A DNA stretch of 64,000 nucleotides from Candidatus Sumerlaeota bacterium (lineage in GTDB: Bacteria; Sumerlaeota; Sumerlaeia; SLMS01; JAHLLQ01): positions 1 through 64,000 of the forward strand of contig JASGMJ010000025.1 in the NCBI GenBank assembly GCA_030156535.1. Reading direction: 5' to 3'. Both the position numbers and the translations under genes were made by a program. Position 1 is the stretch's first letter. Each line of letters opens with the position of its first letter. Under the pieces are notes generated by a model. The model was given only the letters and a program-made list of their open reading frames with translations, searched no databases and had not been told where the DNA came from. This document shows, in pieces, positions 38,137-46,756 of this stretch.

Positions 38137-39162
38137 CTACTCTTCGATGGGCCGGACGGTCAGCCTGTTGTTACCGGAAATGGTGGCCAGCCGCCCATCT
38201 TCGAGAAGCACGGCGTCCATGACCTGTTCTCCGCCAGCGTAAGTACCGGTGCTCTCCCAGCCATTCGGTCCCGGCTGCCAGCATCGGACGCCGCCCCACC
38301 CCTCGATGACAAGCAGGGTCCCCGTGCGCGCGTCGAAGCGGGTGCGCTCCACATGATACTGATCCTGGGGAGGGGGGATGATCGGGATTTGCTGGGTGAC
38401 TTCAAACGGAGTTTCCGCTGGGCCGGGGCGCCGGGCGATCCACGTTCCAAAGGCACGATCCGTGAAGGCCGCGTACGTCCCATCCGTTGCAGCCGAATCC
38501 GCAAAGCTGTACGCGGGAAGATGCTGACGGCGATGGGGGCGCCGGGGGTCGGATACATCAAGCACCCAAAGCCCCGCGTTGTGGGCGTCACTGACCAGTA
38601 GCGTGGTCTCGTCGTAGAAGGCGGTCTCCTTGGCGTAGTCGACGAACGGGTAGCGCCCGACGAGGCGCGGCGGCTCGTCCCCCTCCGGCCAGTTCCAGAT
38701 GCCAACCCCGGCGCCGCCGGAGGCGACGGCAAGCACGTTGCCGCGCAGCGCTAGGCCAGACGGTATCCCTTCGGCGGGAACCTCGAAAACGAGGTGCGGC
38801 TGCTCCTCACCGGGCAGGAAGCGCAGGAGGCGCAGCGTTGAGTCCCGTCCTGCGAGCAGAACTCCGCCGTCTTCGACTTCCAGCGTCCCGAGAGTCTGAT
38901 AAGCCGCTGTATTCAAGACAGGCGGCTCTCCCGTCTTTCCGGGGGTGGAATCAACCCAGGCAAGACCGTTGAGCCCGAGGCCTACGATGAAGCGTCCCTC
39001 CACTTCGTTCAGGGTGAGCGGGAGTGCGGGAAGTGTGACTTCCCATCGTGGTGGCGCTTCCGGCTCGGCGGCAATCGGCTGGGCGGGCGCAAGCTGGCCG
39101 AATGCCAGAGCGGCCAGGGCAAACCGCGCGCGGGGCTTCGTTGTCCGTGGCTTGTGGTTCAT
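38137..39162 (-). CDS. Exported beta-propeller-like (LVIVD-type) protein
   Basis: The 341-aa protein has an N-terminal signal (RARFALAALAFGQLAPAQPIAA). The mature part consists of repeated strands with phrases such as SGLALRGNVLAVASGGAGVGIW, TTLLVSDAHNAGLWVLDVSDP and TYAAFTDRAFGTWI, the spacing of LVIVD/WD-like beta-propeller repeats. I do not assign a specific function. The start at 39162 lies inside a short repeat-like stretch (MNHKPRTTKPR), so the real start may differ. It converges with the TIGR04073 unit. Confidence 0.7.
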   Translation of the reverse strand: MNHKPRTTKPRARFALAALAFGQLAPAQPIAAEPEAPPRWEVTLPALPLTLNEVEGRFIVGLGLNGLAWVDSTPGKTGEPPVLNTAAYQTLGTLEVEDGGVLLAGRDSTLRLLRFLPGEEQPHLVFEVPAEGIPSGLALRGNVLAVASGGAGVGIWNWPEGDEPPRLVGRYPFVDYAKETAFYDETTLLVSDAHNAGLWVLDVSDPRRPHRRQHLPAYSFADSAATDGTYAAFTDRAFGTWIARRPGPAETPFEVTQQIPIIPPPQDQYHVERTRFDARTGTLLVIEGWGGVRCWQPGPNGWESTGTYAGGEQVMDAVLLEDGRLATISGNNRLTVRPIEE

Positions 39163-39411
39163 TGTTCGAAGTCCTGCGCCGCCAGAGATGCTTGGCGTTC
39201 CGGCGGGCGCGCCAGCAGCTCTTCTGTCAGAGAAGACGGGTCTTCGCCCAAGTGGGAGGCCCGGGGCAGGCGGTCTGGCCGCTGTGTTGCTCTCATCGGT
39301 CTGGCTTTGTCGTTGACGCACTGGCGACCCCCCGTAGCGTGAGACGGCTTTCCCGCGAATATGCGGAGACCGCCCACAGATGATGCAAGGGCCTAACGAA
39401 ACCCGTTCCCG

Positions 39412-39903
39412 ATGAACCCAGACCGCAAACCTGTCCCCGTGGCGCTTGGCCTTTGCCTGCTGAACTGGTTGATTCCAGGGGCGGGGTTTCTCGCCGCCCG
39501 CGATTTTCGCCGGGGAATCGTGCTTTTCGTCCTCCTGAATGCGCTGTTTTTTCTCGGACTGGCCTATGGAGGATACCTGACAGTGCCGGCCCTGCCGCGC
39601 ACCGAGGGGTTCAATATCGTCGCGCTGCTGACGTTCCTCGTCCAAGCCTGTCACGGTGGCGGATGTGCCCTGATCCTGCTGGCCCAGAAGACCGGCGGTG
39701 CCTTGGGAGGCGTTTTCGCCAAGAGCGGCGGAGCCGCCTATTCCGACCTTGGGGCCTTCCACTTCCTTGTCGCAGGCGGGCTGAACTACTTTGCCACGAT
39801 GCGGCTGTACGATCTTCTCGCGGGTGATCCGGGCGAGACGGACAAGGATGGAACTTCGGCCGAAGAAACGGCGAAAGAAGAGCACGCCGGAGGTGCTGCA
39901 TGA
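39412..39903 (+). CDS. Small membrane protein, DUF6677-like
   Basis: The 163-aa protein resembles the DUF6677/TM2-like set of small membrane proteins: LLNWLIPGAGFLAARDFRRGIV with a PGxG turn, then hydrophobic segments at ~38-58, ~66-90 and ~118-135. The C-terminus is acidic (GETDKDGTSAEET). No function is known. Its stop overlaps the next start (ATGA). The pair lies directly upstream of a pilin gene, though in a separate unit. Confidence 0.7.
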   Translation: MNPDRKPVPVALGLCLLNWLIPGAGFLAARDFRRGIVLFVLLNALFFLGLAYGGYLTVPALPRTEGFNIVALLTFLVQACHGGGCALILLAQKTGGALGGVFAKSGGAAYSDLGAFHFLVAGGLNYFATMRLYDLLAGDPGETDKDGTSAEETAKEEHAGGAA

Positions 39904-40088
39904 GCCCCGGGATCGTCTTTCTAGGCTCCGCATTTTATCTGACCTTGGCGGTCGCTTTGGTCATCAGCTTGCTAGATGTAGGATTGACGAACGCATTAAC
40001 CGTTCAAACACTTCGTCGATGGGGTAAATTTCTGCTGGGACTGGCAATTCTTGCCATGGTTGTGCAGATTCTTACCTTGTTGAGCTAA
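39900..40088 (+). CDS. Tiny membrane protein, coupled to the preceding gene
   Basis: The 62-aa protein is made almost entirely of two transmembrane helices (~7-28 and ~43-60) with the connecting LTNALTVQTLRRWGK. I do not recognise a family. Translational coupling (ATGA overlap) and the lack of nonsense codons support it as real. It may form a complex with the DUF6677-like protein. Confidence 0.65.
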   Translation: MSPGIVFLGSAFYLTLAVALVISLLDVGLTNALTVQTLRRWGKFLLGLAILAMVVQILTLLS

Positions 40089-40243
40089 CCAGGCTGTCCT
40101 GCAGCTTGCCCAAGGGATTTCAGGGGGTGTTTTCACTTGGCGAGCTCAACACTTGGCGAAGCAATGAATGGCAGCGATTCTCAAAGTGGTATCGTGTCTA
40201 CGGACGAAGATGCCCAACTCAGGAAAGGAGAGTTCCGACTTCC

Positions 40244-40897
40244 ATGAGGAAACTCCAAGGCTTCACCCTTATCGAGCTTCTGATCGTTGTGGCCATCATC
40301 GCGATTCTCGCGGCGATCGCTGTTCCGAACTTCCTTGAAGCTCAGGTTCGTTCCAAGGTCTCGCGTGTTAAGTCCGACCACCGTTCGCTTGCGACGGCGA
40401 TCGAGGCCTACTACGTGGACAACAACATTTATCCGGCCGTCTCGATGGATGACGCCGAGGCTGCAGATGCGATCGTGACGACCGACAACAAGGGCCGTAC
40501 CTTCCGTCTGCGCAACGCCACGCAGCTCAGCACGATCACCTCGCCGGTGGCCTACATCACCAGCTACTTCGGTGATGCGTTCGCTGACACCCGCGGCCTT
40601 CCGTTCCGCTATTCTGCGGACCGCGCTGGCTGGATCCTCGGCTCCTTCGGCCCCGACGGCGACGAAGGTACCGGTGGCGACCTCCAGTGGGCTGATGGCA
40701 CGACGCCTTACGCGGCTCGCGTTGGCACTGGCAACACCAACGACGCCGCTGTCGAGACGATCTATGACAGCCGCAAGTCGCAGCCTTCCGACGAGTTGAT
40801 CGCTGGCGAAAGCGGTACGGCGGGTTTTGGTGCGTACACCTACGACCCGACCAACGGCACAGTGTCTCAGGGTGACGTGTGGCGCGTGAAGGAGTAA
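40244..40897 (+). CDS. Prepilin/pseudopilin (GspG/PulG-like) with own terminator
   Basis: The 217-aa prepilin has leader MRKLQG and FTLIELLIVVAIIAILAAIA with Glu+5. It then shows NFLEAQVRSKVSRVKSDHRS and VDNNIYPAVS, closely matching the pilin at 14913, and a GSFGPDGDEG loop (acidic, perhaps a calcium site as in GspG). The C-terminus is YDPTNGTVSQGDVWRVKE. AGGAAAGGAG precedes the start by 13 bases. Its codons are the GC-poorer, optimal-looking type compared with neighbours, and a strong terminator follows, both signs of high expression. It may be the main structural pseudopilin of the organism. Confidence 0.92.
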   Translation: MRKLQGFTLIELLIVVAIIAILAAIAVPNFLEAQVRSKVSRVKSDHRSLATAIEAYYVDNNIYPAVSMDDAEAADAIVTTDNKGRTFRLRNATQLSTITSPVAYITSYFGDAFADTRGLPFRYSADRAGWILGSFGPDGDEGTGGDLQWADGTTPYAARVGTGNTNDAAVETIYDSRKSQPSDELIAGESGTAGFGAYTYDPTNGTVSQGDVWRVKE

Positions 40898-40930
40898 TCC
40901 TTCCCCGCGTTACGCTCATTGTCATTCAAA

Positions 40931-40965
40931 CGTGGCCGTCCTTCACCGGGCGGTCACGTTTCTTT
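40931..40965 (+). terminator. Rho-independent terminator of the pilin gene
   Basis: An 11-bp stem (CGTGGCCGTCC with GGGCGGTCACG, two G-T pairs) with a six-base loop is followed by TTTCTTT. Confidence 0.9.
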
Positions 40966-41035
40966 ATGGCCACAGCCTTCCGGCGCTTGCGCCACGCTTC
41001 GCGTCTTGGGACGCTTTTGCCCCGAGGAATTTTCC

Positions 41036-41890
41036 ATGCGTATCGTTCCGGACCAGGTTCATCCCGCCATTGCCCGCGCCCGTTTGCGACGGCGCATCCT
41101 GTTGGCGCTCTTTGGCGTTTTCCTCGTCGGAAGTCTGCTGGCTCTGACGTTTGCTGGATTGCATTCGGCGAAAGTGCTCCCCCCTCCCGACCACCGGGCC
41201 ATGGTTGCCTCAATCCGTCCCGATGCCATTTGGTACTTCCAATTGCCCGTGTTGTCCGAACGCTGGATTGCCGAGCATCAGGAAGAGGCTGTGACCTGGA
41301 GGGCAAAGGCGCGTGTGCTGATGTCCACGCTGCATTCGCAGGGAGCCGTCTTTCTGTTTACTCCTCCCGAGGGCAGCAGTGCTGAGGTCTGCTGGGCGGT
41401 TCATTTGGGCATTCGCCGTCCTCAAAGGGTTTACGTCCAGAAGCTGCAGGCCTTCCTCGAAGAGAGAGCGGCGAGCGGGGTGCTCGGCAGCCGAGGTGCT
41501 TTCGTAAAGGTTGGCACGCAGGAAGCATGGATTTGCAGCGACGAGGCGACGTTGGTGCGCGTCACGTCCACGTCGTTCCGCCGCGAGGGAGCTGCGCCGT
41601 TGCCGGGCTCGGTGACGCGTGCGGGGTGCCCGCTGATCTACGAAGGCCTGGCGGCGTTTGCCCCCGCGGAGCTTCGTTCGGCCGCCATCGACGCTGGTCA
41701 TGCCGGTGACGGCCTGCTGCTTCAGGCCGAATGGCTGGAAGAGGCGGACGGAAATTCCGTGGCCCTCGCCATCATCGATCCTCATGCCGCCCATCCCACT
41801 GCCAAATCAGTTGCCGTTCTCCCCGCACGCGGGGTCAGTGTCCCCTTCGTCAATGCGAAGAAGGCGGGAAATGAAAAGCATACCGAGTGA
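41036..41890 (+). CDS. Membrane-anchored protein of unknown function
   Basis: The 284-aa protein has one N-terminal transmembrane segment (~21-43, LLALFGVFLVGSLLALTFAGL) and a ~240-aa extracytoplasmic domain with the phrases AIWYFQLPVLSERWIAEHQ and TQEAWICSDEATLVRV. I recognise no family. GAGGAA precedes the ATG at 41036. Its end overlaps the glycosyltransferase gene by 20 bases, which places it first in a five-gene operon (to 46648). The context suggests cell-envelope polysaccharide or lipid work, but no direct evidence exists. Confidence 0.6.
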   Translation: MRIVPDQVHPAIARARLRRRILLALFGVFLVGSLLALTFAGLHSAKVLPPPDHRAMVASIRPDAIWYFQLPVLSERWIAEHQEEAVTWRAKARVLMSTLHSQGAVFLFTPPEGSSAEVCWAVHLGIRRPQRVYVQKLQAFLEERAASGVLGSRGAFVKVGTQEAWICSDEATLVRVTSTSFRREGAAPLPGSVTRAGCPLIYEGLAAFAPAELRSAAIDAGHAGDGLLLQAEWLEEADGNSVALAIIDPHAAHPTAKSVAVLPARGVSVPFVNAKKAGNEKHTE

Positions 41891-43025
41891 CCAGCCCATC
41901 CGCGTGGTACGCGCCATTACCTGGCTCCCCGTTGGGGGGATCGAGCGCCGTCTCGTGGCCGTTCTGCCCCGGCTGGCCGCGCTTGGGTTTGATATCCGGC
42001 TCGTTTGCTTGCGCGAGTTCGGCCCCCTCGCCGAGGAAATCCGCGCGGCCGGAGTCCCCGTGGACCTCCTGAAAATGAAGACACGCCTGCATCCTCCTGG
42101 CCTGCGGGCCTTTGCCGCCTACCTGCGCGAACACCGCACGCAGATTCTCCACGCCCACATGTACCGCGCGTCCGTGCCCGGCACGGTGGCCGCGCGCATG
42201 GCCCACACGCCCGTCGTCTTCGGCCAGGTTCACAACGTCGGAACGTGGGAGTCCTCTCGGCAGGTCTGGACCGATCGCTTTCTCTGCCGCTGGCGCACGG
42301 GGATGATCGCAGTTTCCCAGGCCGTGCAGCGTGACGTGTGCGCCACGCTTGGCTTGCCGGAGGAGCAGGTTCGCGTGCTCTACAACGGCATCGACACAGA
42401 TCATTTTTTCCCGGATCCGCAGTTGCGGGCGACGGCGCGGCGCGAGCTGGCCCTGGATGACGATACGGTCGCCCTGCTTGTCCCTGCACGCCTGCACGCA
42501 AACAAGAATCCCCAGGGCGTACTCACGGCGTTTGAAGCAGCCAGCGCCCGCGCGCCACACCGTGCCGTATTGCTCTTCGCGGGCAAGGGGCCGCTCGAAG
42601 AGGAAGTGCGCGCAGCGATCGCGCAGCGTGGCCTCGCAGAGCGCGTGCGCCTGCTGGGCAGCCGCGACGACATGCCCGCGCTCTACAACGCCGCCGACGC
42701 CGTGGTGCTCTCCAGCTTCAAGGAAGGCTTCTCCAACGCCGTCGTCGAGGCTCTTGCCTGCGGCAAGCCCGTGATTGCGGCCGACGTGGGAGGGAACAAG
42801 GAAGCCGTGAATGATGAGCGCGTCGGCTGGATTCACGAGGCAGGCGACGGCGAGGCCCTCGCGCGCCAGATGGCCGAGGCGCTGGCCAATCCCGCCGCCC
42901 TCGTTGCCCGCGCGGACGATTGCCGCGCGCGCGCCCTGGTCTTCAGCCTGGATGGACTCGTCGAGCAGACCGCCACGCTCTACCGTCAGGCGCTGGCCGC
43001 CGCAGAACGGAACGCCCAACAATGA
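41871..43025 (+). CDS. Family 4 glycosyltransferase
   Basis: The 384-aa GT-B enzyme uses a nucleotide sugar to extend a glycan or glycolipid. The N-terminal domain has ITWLPVGGIERRLVAVLP and HAHMYRASVPGTV. The C-terminal domain shows LYNGIDTDHFFPDP, LLVPARLHANKNPQGVL, LFAGKGPLEEEV, and the donor-site motif EGFSNAVVEALACGKPVI with the catalytic Glu pair. Donor and acceptor are unknown. It overlaps the genes on both sides (20 bases and ATGA). The fit to GT4 is clear. Confidence 0.92.
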   Translation: MKSIPSDQPIRVVRAITWLPVGGIERRLVAVLPRLAALGFDIRLVCLREFGPLAEEIRAAGVPVDLLKMKTRLHPPGLRAFAAYLREHRTQILHAHMYRASVPGTVAARMAHTPVVFGQVHNVGTWESSRQVWTDRFLCRWRTGMIAVSQAVQRDVCATLGLPEEQVRVLYNGIDTDHFFPDPQLRATARRELALDDDTVALLVPARLHANKNPQGVLTAFEAASARAPHRAVLLFAGKGPLEEEVRAAIAQRGLAERVRLLGSRDDMPALYNAADAVVLSSFKEGFSNAVVEALACGKPVIAADVGGNKEAVNDERVGWIHEAGDGEALARQMAEALANPAALVARADDCRARALVFSLDGLVEQTATLYRQALAAAERNAQQ

Positions 43026-43831
43026 CGAGCGCCCCGTTTCCGCCAAACGACGAGCAGTATCCACGCCCCTCCCCGGACGACCCGTGGGTTCGCGCACTCG
43101 CCGCACTCTTCGATTACGACGAACTGCACGTGCGCCAGCGCGTCTTCACACTGTCGGAAAAGTACGAGTTCACCGACGCCTACGGCCAGCCGCGCTTCTT
43201 CGTCGTCCGTCCCCCGCGTCTCGCCCTGACAATGGCCCTCGCCGCCGTCATCGGAATCCTGAGGATCGGCATCCTGATCCTTGTCGTTTCCATGCTCATG
43301 AAGGGCGGGTCCTTTGGCATTGGCATCGGGATTCTGATCGTCACCAACTTCCTGCTCAACCTCACGTTCGTGCTCGCCGCTCCCTACCGCCACATTCAGG
43401 TCTACGCCGACGAGTCGGAGGCCTGGCGCCTGATGACGATCACCCAGGACAACAAGCTCGGCCTGACGCGTGATTACACGATCTACGATTGCTTTGGCGA
43501 GGAAGTCGCCCGTCTGCGCCGCCACACGATCTGGAGCATCTTCCGCGCAAGCTGGCTGGCGGAGACCCCCTCGGGCCAGCCCATCACACGCGTGCGCGAG
43601 GACTCCTTGCTTCGCGCCCTTCTCCGGCGCTATCTTGGTCCGCTGTACGGAATCCTGCGGACGAACTTCAATTTCGAGTATCCTGACGGCACCATCTATG
43701 GAAAGTTCGACCGCAAGCTGACGTTGACCGATCAATACCTGCTCGACCTGAGAGGCGATCCTGACAGACTGGTCGACAGGCGAGTGACGCTCGCCGCCTC
43801 CATCCTGCTCGATACGGGAGAACGACGCTAA
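43022..43831 (+). CDS. LURP-one/scramblase-like protein
   Basis: The 269-aa protein resembles the tubby-like LURP-one/scramblase superfamily. An N-terminal FDYDELHVRQRVFTLSEKYEF strand set carries FTDAYGQPRFFVVRP, then two transmembrane segments (~67-92 and ~98-120) interrupt. The second beta half follows (YTIYDCFGEEVARLRRH, LYGILRTNFNFEYPDG, YGKFDRKLTLTDQYLLDL). The repeated 'D..G..i..l' strands are characteristic. Function in bacteria is unknown. Coupled to the glycosyltransferase (ATGA) and to thiE (one-base overlap). Confidence 0.75.
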   Translation: MTSAPFPPNDEQYPRPSPDDPWVRALAALFDYDELHVRQRVFTLSEKYEFTDAYGQPRFFVVRPPRLALTMALAAVIGILRIGILILVVSMLMKGGSFGIGIGILIVTNFLLNLTFVLAAPYRHIQVYADESEAWRLMTITQDNKLGLTRDYTIYDCFGEEVARLRRHTIWSIFRASWLAETPSGQPITRVREDSLLRALLRRYLGPLYGILRTNFNFEYPDGTIYGKFDRKLTLTDQYLLDLRGDPDRLVDRRVTLAASILLDTGERR

Positions 43832-44466
43832 TGACAGCCCCCGAACTCGCAAGCCGCCTGCGCCTCGTTGCCATCACCAACCGCCTGATCACGCGGGGGA
43901 ATTTCGAGGACATCACCCGCAAGCTGATCGACGGCGGCGTGACGGCCGTCATGCTGCGCGAGCGCGATCTTTCGCCCGCCAATCTCTACCAGCAGGCCGT
44001 GCGTCTCGCGCCTCTGTGCCGCGAGGCCGGCATCACGTTCCTCCTGCACAACTCGCTCGAAGTCGCTCTCGCTGCCGGTGCCGACGGCGTGCATCTCGGG
44101 CACGGATCGATTCCGCCCGCCCGCGTGCGCGCGCTGGCTCCGCCTCCTTTCATCGTGGGCTACTCGGCACACAGCGAGATGGAAATCGAACGCGCCACCC
44201 AGTGGGGCATGGATTACTGCACGTTGTCTCCTGTCTTCTATCCAACTTCGAAGGAAATCAGCAATCCAATGCTGGGCCTCGAAGGCTTTGCGCGCATTGC
44301 CGCGCAGACGCCAATGCCACTCGTGGCACTCGGCGGCATTGCGCCTTCCAACGCACGCGCCTGCATCGAGGCTGGTGCCGTTGGTGTGGCCGCCATCGGA
44401 ACGCTCTATGGCGCCGAAGACCCGCGTGGCGCCGCAGCAGCCCTGATCCAGGCGATTGCGGGCTGA
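43831..44466 (+). CDS. thiE: Thiamine-phosphate synthase family (ThiE/TenI-like)
   Basis: The 211-aa TIM-barrel protein joins pyrimidine and thiazole phosphates in thiamine synthesis if it is a true ThiE. Seen are LVAITNRLI, MLRERDLSPANL, DGVHLGHGSIPP, TLSPVFYPTSKE and VALGGIAPSNARACIEAGA. The HLG motif and the SPVF pyrophosphate region fit the family, although the usual Q-x-D at the active site is not obvious, so a TenI-like role is possible. No other thiamine gene is nearby, and it is coupled into an operon with envelope-type genes. The family call is firm, the exact activity less so. Confidence 0.85.
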   Translation: MTAPELASRLRLVAITNRLITRGNFEDITRKLIDGGVTAVMLRERDLSPANLYQQAVRLAPLCREAGITFLLHNSLEVALAAGADGVHLGHGSIPPARVRALAPPPFIVGYSAHSEMEIERATQWGMDYCTLSPVFYPTSKEISNPMLGLEGFARIAAQTPMPLVALGGIAPSNARACIEAGAVGVAAIGTLYGAEDPRGAAAALIQAIAG

Positions 44467-44482
44467 AGAAAGGGGATTGGGC

Positions 44483-46648
44483 GTGAGACCGCATCGTCTC
44501 CGCAGGCGAGCCGACGCGGCCGCGCTTGTTCTTCTCGTTCTCCTCCCCGTGCTCTGGTGGAACCCGCTCTTGCGCGGTTTTCTGCCGGACTTCATGGACA
44601 CCGTCACGCAACTCTATCCGATGCGCGTTGCTGCGGCCGGCCAGATTCGCTCCGGCGTTCTTCCCGTCTGGCTGCCGAATATTTTCAGCGGAACGCCGCT
44701 ACTCGCCAACCCACAGATCTCCGTTCTCTATCCGCCGCAGTTTCTCTTCTACATCGCGCCGGGCCCGTTGACCAACGGCCTCGTCTGCCTCTTTCACTAC
44801 ATCCTCGGCGGCTTTGGGGCGTTCTTCTTTGTGCGTTATTTTGGCAGGGGAGCAACGTTGCCCGCGCTCTTTGCCGCACTCACGTTTCAGTTCAGCGCCA
44901 TGCTCGTCAGCCGCATTGCTCTCACGCCGCACCTGTACACAACGGTGTGGGTGCCGTGGATGCTGCTGGCCGTTGAGGTCGCCGTGCGCGAACGCGGATT
45001 CCTGCCACGTCGCGGCGGTGTGGCCGTGGCCTGCCTGTTGGCGTTGCAAATTCTCGCCGGAGCGCCCCAGATCACCTACTACACGGCGGGCGCGCTTGCC
45101 CTCTACTGGTTGGGGCGCGGTATTGCTGAGAGCCGTTCCTCCTTGCCGCGCCGCATTGGCGAAGTTCTCGTGCAGGGTGCGTTGACGGCCGCACTCGCCT
45201 TCCTGATCGCCGCCGTGCAACTGCTGCCCACGCTGGAATTCCTGGGCGAATCGGAACGCTCGGCCATCGCACTCGACCGCCTGCGCGAGCAGGGCCTCGG
45301 CGGCGGCTTCACCTGGCGTGCTCTCGTGGGCTTCACGGGGGCGACGATCGAGGACACCGACAGCATCAACGCGATTGGCCCCGGCGCCATCCTGCTGGCG
45401 CTCGCCGCGCTGCTGCGCCCCCGTGCGCGCCGCGTGGCGATTCCACTCTGGATCGTTTCCGTTCTGGCGTACCTGTTGTCGCTCGGCGCATTGGCGGGTG
45501 TGTGGGCCAGGCTGTTGCCAATGTACGAGAGCTTCCACGCGCCGCGCCGCGCGCTTGTGCTGTGGTCGATCTGCGGGCCTCTACTGGCTGGTCTGGGCGC
45601 GTACAACCTCGCGGTGGTCTGGCGCGCGAGGAAAGCCAGCAGGCCGTTGTTTGCCGTTCTCCTCCTCGTGCTGACGGCAGGGACGTGGTGGATGCTTCCA
45701 CGGCTGGAGCGCGTCTTTTGCACGCCGGAACGTTTTGCCCCCGATCCCGCCGTTGCCGACGTCATCGGAGAGAGCCGCTTCCTCGTGATCGACCCAACGT
45801 TTCGCTACTCCTACGATTCGCGGCGCGACGACTATGGGCGCTCGCTGATGGCCGATCTCGCGTGCTGGCACGGAACGTACGACGTAAACGGCTACGATCC
45901 GCTCGTGGTGCGGCGCTACGCCATGGCGCGCGATCTCGCGTGCCTGCGCTCGGGCAAGTTCTACCCCTCGCATGGCGTCTTCCTCACGGATCCCGCCTCA
46001 CCCGTGCTCGCGTTGTTGAATGCGCGCTACCTCGTGGGGCGCTTCGATCTCTTCGAGCCTGGATTCGTAATCCCTGGCACGTCCATCGACCAGGAGGCCA
46101 TCGCCGCCAGCGTCGAACTCGTCGTGGACGACGAACGCTGGCCGCTCTTCCGTTACCTCGACGAGCGCCCGCTGGCCTGGACGGTTCGCCGTGTGGCTCC
46201 CGCGCCTTCCCCCGAAAGGGCTCTGCAGGCCGCCATCGTCAACGACCCCTTCGAGGTGGCTTTCATCGAGGAGGACCTCGAGTTCTCCGCGCCGCCCGCG
46301 CCGCCGCTTGGCGCAACGCGCCCCGATGCGCGCCGCTTCCATCTCGAATTCGACGAGCCGCTCGAACGCGAGACCCTCGCCGTCGTCTCGACCACATGGA
46401 TGCCGGGTTGGTCGGCGCGCTCGGATACGGGCGAGCGTCTCGTCACGTTGCCGGTCGACGGTTTCCTGACGGGCGTGCTCGTGCCCGCCGGAGCCCGCGA
46501 CGTCACGCTCTCATACCTGCCCGCTTCTCTGCTGCGCGGAGGGGCGCTTTCGCTGGCCGGACTTCTGCTGGCCGGAGTGCTTTGGGGGCGAAGGCAACGG
46601 AAACCGCTTGAGGTAGTGGAGCCAGCAACTCCGCATTCCTCACGTTGA
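44483..46648 (+). CDS. YfhO-like large membrane protein
   Basis: The 721-aa protein has ~10-12 transmembrane segments in the first two thirds and a soluble C-terminal domain (~430-690). The N-terminal GFLPDFMDTVTQLYPMR loop with an acidic pair after TM1, followed by GTPLLANPQISVLYPPQF, is the GT-C type signature of YfhO-related proteins, which are implicated in transferring lipid-linked sugars. A single TM ends the protein. The likely start is the GTG at 44483 (GGGGA just upstream); a TTG at 44456 is also open. It is the last gene of the operon with the GT4 enzyme, which supports envelope glycosylation. Confidence 0.85.
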   Translation: MRPHRLRRRADAAALVLLVLLPVLWWNPLLRGFLPDFMDTVTQLYPMRVAAAGQIRSGVLPVWLPNIFSGTPLLANPQISVLYPPQFLFYIAPGPLTNGLVCLFHYILGGFGAFFFVRYFGRGATLPALFAALTFQFSAMLVSRIALTPHLYTTVWVPWMLLAVEVAVRERGFLPRRGGVAVACLLALQILAGAPQITYYTAGALALYWLGRGIAESRSSLPRRIGEVLVQGALTAALAFLIAAVQLLPTLEFLGESERSAIALDRLREQGLGGGFTWRALVGFTGATIEDTDSINAIGPGAILLALAALLRPRARRVAIPLWIVSVLAYLLSLGALAGVWARLLPMYESFHAPRRALVLWSICGPLLAGLGAYNLAVVWRARKASRPLFAVLLLVLTAGTWWMLPRLERVFCTPERFAPDPAVADVIGESRFLVIDPTFRYSYDSRRDDYGRSLMADLACWHGTYDVNGYDPLVVRRYAMARDLACLRSGKFYPSHGVFLTDPASPVLALLNARYLVGRFDLFEPGFVIPGTSIDQEAIAASVELVVDDERWPLFRYLDERPLAWTVRRVAPAPSPERALQAAIVNDPFEVAFIEEDLEFSAPPAPPLGATRPDARRFHLEFDEPLERETLAVVSTTWMPGWSARSDTGERLVTLPVDGFLTGVLVPAGARDVTLSYLPASLLRGGALSLAGLLLAGVLWGRRQRKPLEVVEPATPHSSR

Positions 46649-46756
46649 CAAGTGCGGGATGCTGGCCGGACCCTTCGCGCCTTCGTCTCCTTGGGGGCGG
46701 CGGGGAATTTGATTTTTGCCGTCTTCGCGGCAGGATGCGTGACCAAAGGAACAGCA

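Noticed and set aside
40091-40110. GG-N10-GC pair before the pilin at 40244
   Set aside because: Spacing is right but only the two dinucleotides match the consensus (AGGCTGT...CAGC); too weak.
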